This document shows positions 5,980 through 10,234 of a DNA stretch of 10,234 nt, in pieces. The stretch is from Sideroxydans sp. (GTDB lineage: Bacteria > Pseudomonadota > Gammaproteobacteria > Burkholderiales > Gallionellaceae). The DNA is taken from positions 1 to 10,234 of the forward strand of contig JAGVFD010000072.1 in NCBI GenBank assembly GCA_020057805.1, in the 5' to 3' direction. How positions within the stretch are numbered: position 1 is the stretch's first letter; every line of letters starts with the position of its first letter. Below the pieces are notes generated by a model. The model was not told the DNA's origin and did not search any database. It saw only the letters and a list, made by a program, of their open reading frames with translations. The position numbers were made by a program, and so were the translations under genes.

Positions 5980-6654
5980 TTAATTGGAAGTGCGCTTGTG
6001 GTGGCGCATGTAGTTCGCCTGCGTTTTTTCATTCACGCGGGCGTGGTTGTCGTAGTTTCTCACCAGCTCAACCAAGGTATTCGATTCCGTTTTCGTCATC
6101 ACTTTTGCGCGGTGCGCCTTCACGGTTTTAATTGAAATATCCAGCTGCTCGGCGATGGCTTGATTGGTCAACCCTTGCACCACCATCGCCCCCACTTGCA
6201 ACTCACGCTTGCTTAAGCGCTCAAAACGCTGCGTTACCTGTTGCACGCTATTCAACAATCTAGCGTGATATACAAAAGCAGCTTCCAAGCTTTCTTGCAG
6301 ACGCTTCAAGGTGAATGGCAGTGCAATGAAATCAAACATCCCAACACGCGCAAGTTGCTCTAATTCGCAACTCACTTGGGGTGCGCCGATTACTATTTTA
6401 GGAGTGTCGTGCAGCGCTTTAGAAAAATGCTGCACCTCAATGCGATGCAACGCGCTCACATTCAAAATAATGCAACAGGCACTGCCATCTGCGCAGGCGC
6501 TCGTTATTTGTTCATTGAACTCGGCTGAAAAATCTTGGGAATCGGAAAAACTGTGAACCTCAAATCCGACGTGTTGAGCTACACGAGAAATGGCATTCAA
6601 ATTTGCCGTATCACTGTCTAACACCCACACCAACTTACTTTTACTATTTTGCAT
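5980..6654 (-). CDS. LuxR/FixJ-type regulator with degenerate receiver domain
   Basis: A 224-residue protein with the layout of FixJ/NarL response regulators: receiver-like domain about 7-127, linker, LuxR-type helix-turn-helix about 146-200, then a basic tail. The DNA-binding part is canonical: LSKRELQVGAMVVQGLTNQA (147-166), then IAEQLDISIKTVKAHRAKVM (167-186). The receiver has lost its phosphorylation chemistry. The acidic pair is DSD (13-15). The phosphoacceptor position reads CIILNVSA, placing Asn65 where Asp is expected. The switch Thr position is Gly90 (KIVIGAP), and the conserved Lys before Pro is Leu112 (FIALPF). Phosphorylation is therefore unlikely. It may bind DNA constitutively or respond to another signal. 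AGGAG lies 3 nt before the ATG. The first gene of a likely two-gene operon with the CBS-GGDEF gene; no histidine kinase is nearby. Confidence 0.88.
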   Translation of the reverse strand: MQNSKSKLVWVLDSDTANLNAISRVAQHVGFEVHSFSDSQDFSAEFNEQITSACADGSACCIILNVSALHRIEVQHFSKALHDTPKIVIGAPQVSCELEQLARVGMFDFIALPFTLKRLQESLEAAFVYHARLLNSVQQVTQRFERLSKRELQVGAMVVQGLTNQAIAEQLDISIKTVKAHRAKVMTKTESNTLVELVRNYDNHARVNEKTQANYMRHHKRTSN

Positions 6655-6785
6655 ACGCTCCTACACCTAACTTCCTACTCGCTGCAATCAGCATTCTGCG
6701 TTGCCTCTATTGCCTGCGCGCATTCTAGTTGCTTCCCCTTATTGCCCCTATAGGACTATGGTCGCACAGGCCACCCCTCCCTCAT

Positions 6786-6799
6786 TTAACACTTGTTAA
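6786..6799. promoter_or_regulatory. Possible operator palindrome
   Basis: TTAAC-ACTT-GTTAA, a 5-4-5 inverted repeat in the 219-bp divergent spacer between the regulator gene (start 6654) and tcdA (start 6874). Its size suits a dimeric regulator, possibly the adjacent LuxR-type protein. This rests only on symmetry and position. Confidence 0.25.
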
Positions 6800-6873
6800 C
6801 CTTCGCCCAAAGTGCGCCCTACTTGGGTATCCTGCACCCCTTTTTCAGCGCACCTTCTCACTAGAAAGTATTT

Positions 6874-7602
6874 ATGACCTCAACTCCTCCTCAATTCTCG
6901 CGCACCCATATTCTATTGGGCGATACAGGCATCGCCCAACTCCAAGGCATGCATATTTTTGTGGGAGGACTGGGCGGTGTAGTCTCCTATTGCGCGGAGG
7001 CACTAGCGCGTGCGGGGGTGGGACGGTTGACCCTGCTCGACCATGACGTGGTGTCCATCAGCAACATCAATCGCCAGTTGCCCGCTCTGCTATCTACGGT
7101 GGGGCAATCCAAAGGCGAGTTGATGCGCGCGCGCATTGCCGACATCAATCCTGATTGCCAAGTCACGCTGCTCAAAGAATTTCTGACCATCGACAACGTG
7201 AACGACCTAGTGCCTGCCGATGTAGATTACGTGATTGACTGCATTGATTCGATGTCTTGCAAAATTGCCTTGGTAGTGGAAAGCCATCAGCGCGGATTAA
7301 AGGTGGCATCAAGCATGGGCGCGGGCAATCGACGCGACCCCAGCCACATCAAAATCGCCGACATTAGCCAAACAGACATGTGCCCACTGGCCAAACAAAT
7401 GCGCCAAAAATTGCGCAAACATCACGACCTGCACAAAGGCATCCTCACTGTATTTTCAGACGAGCATCCCAGTGCCCCCTTACCCCCCGAACCCACAGGG
7501 CGCGGGCGGCCGAGAGCGGTGAATGGCACGATTAGTTACATGCCGCCCCTGTTTGGGATGATGCTGGCGGGCGCGGTGTTGAAACGCTTGCTGGATGAGT
7601 GA
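6874..7602 (+). CDS. tcdA: tRNA threonylcarbamoyladenosine dehydratase (TcdA, ThiF/HesA family)
   Basis: An E1-like, ATP-using enzyme of 242 residues; E. coli TcdA (CsdL) is slightly longer. The family cyclises t6A37 of ANN-decoding tRNAs to ct6A after adenylating its carboxyl group, with the CsdA/CsdE sulfur system as partner in E. coli. Visible: FSRTHILLGDTGIAQLQ (8-24), the nucleotide-binding loop GGLGGVVS (31-38), DHDVVSISNINRQ (56-68), DCIDS (122-126), SSMGAGNRRDPSHIKIADIS, and the C-terminal NGTISYMPPLFGMMLAG typical of this group. One oddity: the loop reads GGVVS where GGVGS is usual, a Gly-to-Val change in the phosphate-binding turn. The ribosome binding site is weak (AGAAAG before the ATG). 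Transcribed away from the regulator pair and convergent with the CorA gene. Other ThiF-fold enzymes are less likely given the C-terminal motifs. Confidence 0.9.
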   Translation: MTSTPPQFSRTHILLGDTGIAQLQGMHIFVGGLGGVVSYCAEALARAGVGRLTLLDHDVVSISNINRQLPALLSTVGQSKGELMRARIADINPDCQVTLLKEFLTIDNVNDLVPADVDYVIDCIDSMSCKIALVVESHQRGLKVASSMGAGNRRDPSHIKIADISQTDMCPLAKQMRQKLRKHHDLHKGILTVFSDEHPSAPLPPEPTGRGRPRAVNGTISYMPPLFGMMLAGAVLKRLLDE

Positions 7603-7642
7603 CGATTTTGCGAGTGAGCGTATGGAGCAAACCTAAAGTCCA

Positions 7643-7745
7643 TCCACGAAATGCACGAAATAAAACCCTTCGCTGTTGAAAAATTAAAGCCGCTTGATCC
7701 GACAACGTGCTGAATTTTTTCGTGTCCTTTCGAGTATTTCGTGGA
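7643..7745. repeat. TTTCGTGGAC-type inverted repeat, copy 2 (diverged)
   Basis: A perfect 10-bp outer stem TCCACGAAAT (7643-7652) with ATTTCGTGGA (7736-7745). Further CACGAAA and TTTCGTGTCCTTTCG modules lie inside, together with an unrelated centre of about 60 bp. It belongs to the same family as 3657-3729 but is longer and less symmetric. It lies in the 184-bp gap between the convergent tcdA and CorA genes, where it could form the 3' end of either transcript. Confidence 0.7.
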
Positions 7746-7786
7746 CAAAGTTTTTGACCTTAAAGAATGCCTCGCAAAAGTAACGC

Positions 7787-8746
7787 CTACTTCAACCATC
7801 CCTTGCGATAAAAAACCAAGATGGGAATGCTGACGGTGAGTGCCATCAAGAGGAGCGAGAAAGGGTAGCCCATTTTCCACGCGAGCTCGGGCATGAATTG
7901 GAAGTTCATGCCGTAGATAGACGCAATTAAAGTGGGGGGCAGCAAGGCCACGGATACCACAGAGAATAGGCGCACGATACGGTTTTGGTTGATGTTGATA
8001 AAACCGACGGTGCTGGCCATCAAGAAGTTTATTTTGTCGAACAAAAACGCGGTGTGCCCATCTAGCGATTCAATGTCTTGCTGAATTTGTAGCACTTCCT
8101 CCATTTGTGCAGGCAACAAGCGCCTGCCACGAATGAGGAACGAGAGCGCACGACGGGTATCCATTACGTTGCGGCGAATGCGTCCATTCACATGCTCGGC
8201 TTCGGCAATTTCTGCGAGTGCAGCGCTAGCTTGCTTATCACTCAAGGTGGCGCCCAATACGCCTTGGCTCACCTTGCCCAAGTTTTCATACACGACTTCC
8301 AGCGTGTCGGCAGAGAACTCAACATCCATGCCGTATAGCTCCACCAACACATCGCGGCAATCTTCAAACGCCCCCGTTTCGCCATGCATGCGCATGCGCA
8401 ATAAACGAAAAATCGGCAGGTCTTCTTCGTGAATGCTGATGAGCGTCTCCCCCTTTAACACAAAGGCCACCGCCACACTATGCGCATGACTTTCTTTTCC
8501 CGACAAGAAATCTGAACGCAGATGCAGCACGCTGTCTTCTTCATAAAAGCGCGCACTGGCTTCGATGTCACGTAAATGCGTGGGGCTGGGCAACGATAAG
8601 TGATAGCTCGAGGCGATCCATTCACGCTCTATTTCAGTGGCATCCACCATATCCAGCCAGGTCAATGCCGCTTGCGGCAGGTCATCACCCAGCGTAATGA
8701 CACTGCGTTTGAGTCGTCCGTTGTGCAAAACAAAGGCATGCAGCAT
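7787..8746 (-). CDS. CorA-family divalent metal (Mg2+/Co2+) transporter
   Basis: A 319-residue inner-membrane channel protein; E. coli CorA has 316. The family forms pentamers that pass Mg2+ (also Co2+ and Ni2+) down the membrane potential. A long cytoplasmic N-terminal domain (1 to about 255) includes a helical stretch from about 180 to 255 matching the stalk helix. Two membrane segments follow (about 258-277 and 294-313). The selectivity motif YGMNF (278-282) sits in the loop after the first, and the C-terminus FYRKGWLK is basic as expected for a cytoplasmic tail. The N-terminus MLHAFVLHNGRL resembles proteobacterial CorA, so the main CorA class is likelier than ZntB. AAGGAG (8752-8757) lies 5 nt before the ATG and supports the start. 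Divergent from the dehydrogenase gene, and single as far as seen. Confidence 0.93.
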   Translation of the reverse strand: MLHAFVLHNGRLKRSVITLGDDLPQAALTWLDMVDATEIEREWIASSYHLSLPSPTHLRDIEASARFYEEDSVLHLRSDFLSGKESHAHSVAVAFVLKGETLISIHEEDLPIFRLLRMRMHGETGAFEDCRDVLVELYGMDVEFSADTLEVVYENLGKVSQGVLGATLSDKQASAALAEIAEAEHVNGRIRRNVMDTRRALSFLIRGRRLLPAQMEEVLQIQQDIESLDGHTAFLFDKINFLMASTVGFININQNRIVRLFSVVSVALLPPTLIASIYGMNFQFMPELAWKMGYPFSLLLMALTVSIPILVFYRKGWLK

Positions 8747-8751
8747 GAAAA

Positions 8752-8757
8752 CTCCTT
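8752..8757 (-). promoter_or_regulatory. Strong ribosome binding site of the CorA gene
   Basis: AAGGAG on the minus strand, 5 nt before the ATG at 8746. It is the best Shine-Dalgarno match in the window and fixes this start. Confidence 0.75.
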
Positions 8758-8821
8758 GCGTAAAAAGGCGGCTAGGTGACCGCGAACAATGTTGGCTATT
8801 TTATCCGCAACAGCGTCGGGG

Positions 8822-8850
8822 TCGAGAGATTAGAGGGCTTCAGGTAGAAT
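8822..8850 (+). promoter_or_regulatory. Candidate sigma-70 promoter for the FAD dehydrogenase gene
   Basis: A -35-like TCGAGA (8822-8827) and a -10-like TAGAAT (8845-8850) are separated by 17 nt. The match to TTGACA/TATAAT is 4 of 6 and 5 of 6. Transcription would start near 8857 and give a leader of about 155 nt that contains the repeat at 8887-8980. Confidence 0.45.
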
Positions 8851-8886
8851 GCCTGCCTTGAAATATACCCAGATAATTCATTAGAA

Positions 8887-8980
8887 CTAACCCCTCCCAA
8901 CCTCCCCTTGTCAGTGAAGGAGCAGGCTTCGCTCTCCCCCTGATAAGCTTGTCGAACGGAGGGAGATGGAGGGGGTTAGG
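8887..8980. repeat. Dispersed CCTCCCC/GGGGAGG repeat, copy B
   Basis: An inverted relative of 2548-2630: 26 bp (8889-8914) are identical to the reverse complement of 2599-2624. The ends pair, CTAACCCC (8887-8894) with GGGGTTAG (8972-8979). Compared with copy A it carries about 10 extra bases (CTTGTCGAAC) after CTGATAAG. It lies in the presumed leader of the downstream dehydrogenase and ends 35 bp before its ATG. Confidence 0.75.
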
Positions 8981-9014
8981 TTTTAACGCCCCCTCTGGAA
9001 AAAAGGCAAATGGC

Positions 9015-10234
9015 ATGAACGCACGCTTAAGAGAAATTCCCTACAACTACACTTCGTTTTCTGACCGCGAGATTGTGTTGCGTCTGCTCGGTGACGAAGC
9101 GTGGGACATCATCAACACTTTACGTGAAGAGCGCCGCACGGGCCGTTCCGCGCAAATGCTGTATGAAGTGCTGGGCGACATTTGGGTGCTCACCCGCAAC
9201 CCTTATTTGGAAGACGATTTACTGTCTAATCGCAAACGTCGTCAGGCACTGATTGGCGCATTGCATCACCGCTTAAACGCCATTGAAGCGCGCCGCCAAG
9301 ACAATGAAGTGGTGAAGCGCCTGCTGGAATTAACCAACGCGGCTGTCGATCGTTTTGCCGCTGACTTTGAAACGACTTTGCAGTTACGCAAACGTAGCTT
9401 GCGCGCCTTAAGCAAACTCACGCGCAAAGACAACATTCAATTCGATGGCCTAGCCCGTGTTTCGCATGTGACGGATGCCACCGACTGGCGCGTGGAATAT
9501 CCCTTCGTGGTGCTGCACCCCGACACCGAAGCCGAAGTTGCACCACTAGTGCGTGCCTGTATCGACCTTGGGCTCACGCTGATTCCGCGCGGCGGCGGCA
9601 CGGGTTACACCGGCGGCGCCATTCCGTTGGATAAATTTTCTGCGGTCATCAACACCGAAAAGTTAGATGCCATCTCAGCCATCGAGACCCTCACCTTGCC
9701 TGGCGCGAATCAACCTTACGCCACCATTCATTGCGGCGCAGGGGTAGTTACACGACGCGTGATGGAAGCGGCAGAAAATAAAGCGCTGGTATTCGCCGTC
9801 GATCCCACGTCAGCTGATGCCTCGTGCATCGGCGGCAACGTGGCGATGAATGCGGGCGGCAAGAAGGCCGTGTTATGGGGCACGGCACTGGATAATTTGG
9901 CTTCGTGGAAGATGGTCACCCCCGATGGTTTATGGATGGAGGTGGTACGCCTCAATCACAACTTCGGCAAAATTCACGATGTTGAAAGCGCGCAGTTCCG
10001 CATCACGCGCTACCAAGAAAATGCCAAGACGGTCATTGGCGAACCTGAAATTTTAACTATCCCCGGCGGCGCTTTCCGCAAGGCAGGGCTAGGCAAAGAC
10101 GTGACCGATAAATTCTTATCGGGGCTGCCTGGCATTCAAAAAGAAGGCTGCGACGGCATCATCACTTCGGCGCGTTTCATCCTGCATCGCGAACATCAAT
10201 TCACGCGCACCGTGTGTTTGGAATTTTTCGGTCA
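9015..10234 (+). CDS. FAD/FMN-linked dehydrogenase with N-terminal DUF3683 region (5' part, runs off the window)
   Basis: An open frame of 406 codons to the right edge with no stop, so the gene is incomplete only because the window ends. It starts [20 protein letters not shown], the N-terminal region I recall as DUF3683 in betaproteobacterial FAD-linked dehydrogenases (about 1-150). A PCMH-type FAD-binding domain follows: [16 protein letters not shown] (191-206) contacts the FAD pyrophosphate in this fold, and [20 protein letters not shown] (262-281) is the second conserved block. Relatives such as D-lactate or D-2-hydroxyglutarate dehydrogenases (GlcD/YdiJ type) oxidise 2-hydroxyacids, and the long versions carry a C-terminal 4Fe-4S domain, not visible here. 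The substrate is unknown. AAAAGG (9001-9006) lies 8 nt before the ATG. An earlier ATG at 9010 is out of frame and stops after two codons. Confidence 0.88.
   Translation, partial: MNARLREIPYNYTSFSDREIVLRLLGDEAWDIINTLREERRTGRSAQMLYEVLGDIWVLTRNPYLEDDLLSNRKRRQALIGALHHRLNAIEARRQDNEVVKRLLELTNAAVDRFAADFETTLQLRKRSLRALSKLTRKDNIQFDGLARVSHVTDATDWRVEYPFVVLHPDTEAEVAPLVRACIDLGLTLIPRGGGTGYTGGAIPLDKFSAVINTEKLDAISAIETLTLPGANQPYATIHCGAGVVTRRVMEAAENKALVFAVDPTSADASCIGGNVAMNAGGKKAVLWGTALDNLASWKMVTPDGLWMEVVRLNHNFGKIHDVESAQFRITRYQENAKTVIGEPEILTIPGGAFRKAGLGKDVTDKFLSGLPGIQKEGCDGIITSARFILHREHQFTRTVCLEFFG

Noticed and set aside
6722..6727. TAGAAT on the minus strand as the -10 of the regulator operon promoter
   Set aside because: The hexamer is good but no acceptable -35 lies 16-18 nt upstream, so I do not call a promoter.
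8851..9014. Riboswitch (for example Mg2+ or FMN) in the leader of the dehydrogenase or near corA
   Set aside because: The structure present is explained by the dispersed repeat also found at 2548-2630, and I recognise no conserved riboswitch motif.
9728..9955. A 75-codon minus-strand frame inside the FAD dehydrogenase gene
   Set aside because: It is a shadow of a continuous plus-strand frame with clear FAD-binding motifs.

Overview
The window looks like chromosomal DNA of a betaproteobacterium, probably from the Gallionellales/Nitrosomonadales side. This rests on the DUF3683-type FAD/FMN dehydrogenase at the right end, the aroC, TcdA and CorA sequences, and several families of palindromic repeats that I recall as common in such genomes. 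No database search was possible, so the taxonomic placement is inference. Most genes are housekeeping or signalling. I see no defence island, phage, CRISPR array, tRNA, rRNA or transposase.

Layout. 1-718 has no convincing gene. It holds two inverted copies of a structured repeat (about 1-235 and 302-537) around a central perfect palindrome, then a few small hairpins. On the minus strand, aroC (chorismate synthase, 1402-2496) is followed after 23 nt by a lower-GC gene for a secreted protein built of GIQIG-type repeats (719-1378). On the plus strand come a quinone-oxidoreductase-like MDR protein (2646-3647) and a TatD-family hydrolase (3757-4518). The minus-strand pair 6654->5980 and 5953->4610 encodes a LuxR-type regulator with a degenerate receiver domain and, 26 nt downstream, a diguanylate cyclase with CBS domains and an intact GGEEF active site and RxxD inhibitory site. 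tcdA (6874-7602, plus) and a CorA-family metal transporter (7787-8746, minus) converge. The last gene (9015 to the right edge, plus) is the 5' part of a large FAD-linked dehydrogenase.

Nearly every intergenic gap carries a hairpin or dispersed repeat: the structured repeat at 1-537, a CCTCCCC/GGGGAGG family at 2548-2630 and 8887-8980, a TTTCGTGGAC family at 3657-3729 and 7643-7745, and a GTAGGAGCTCGAC hairpin at 4530-4602. Genes and repeats look independent, except that repeats may act as transcript 3' ends (convergent pairs) or sit inside a leader (8887-8980, before the dehydrogenase).

The two items most worth following are these. First, the structured repeat: its two copies share a core but have different 11-bp arms that each pair perfectly, the pattern expected when structure rather than sequence is conserved. 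Second, the pseudo-receiver regulator / CBS-GGDEF pair, which looks like a c-di-GMP module whose input is not ordinary phosphotransfer.
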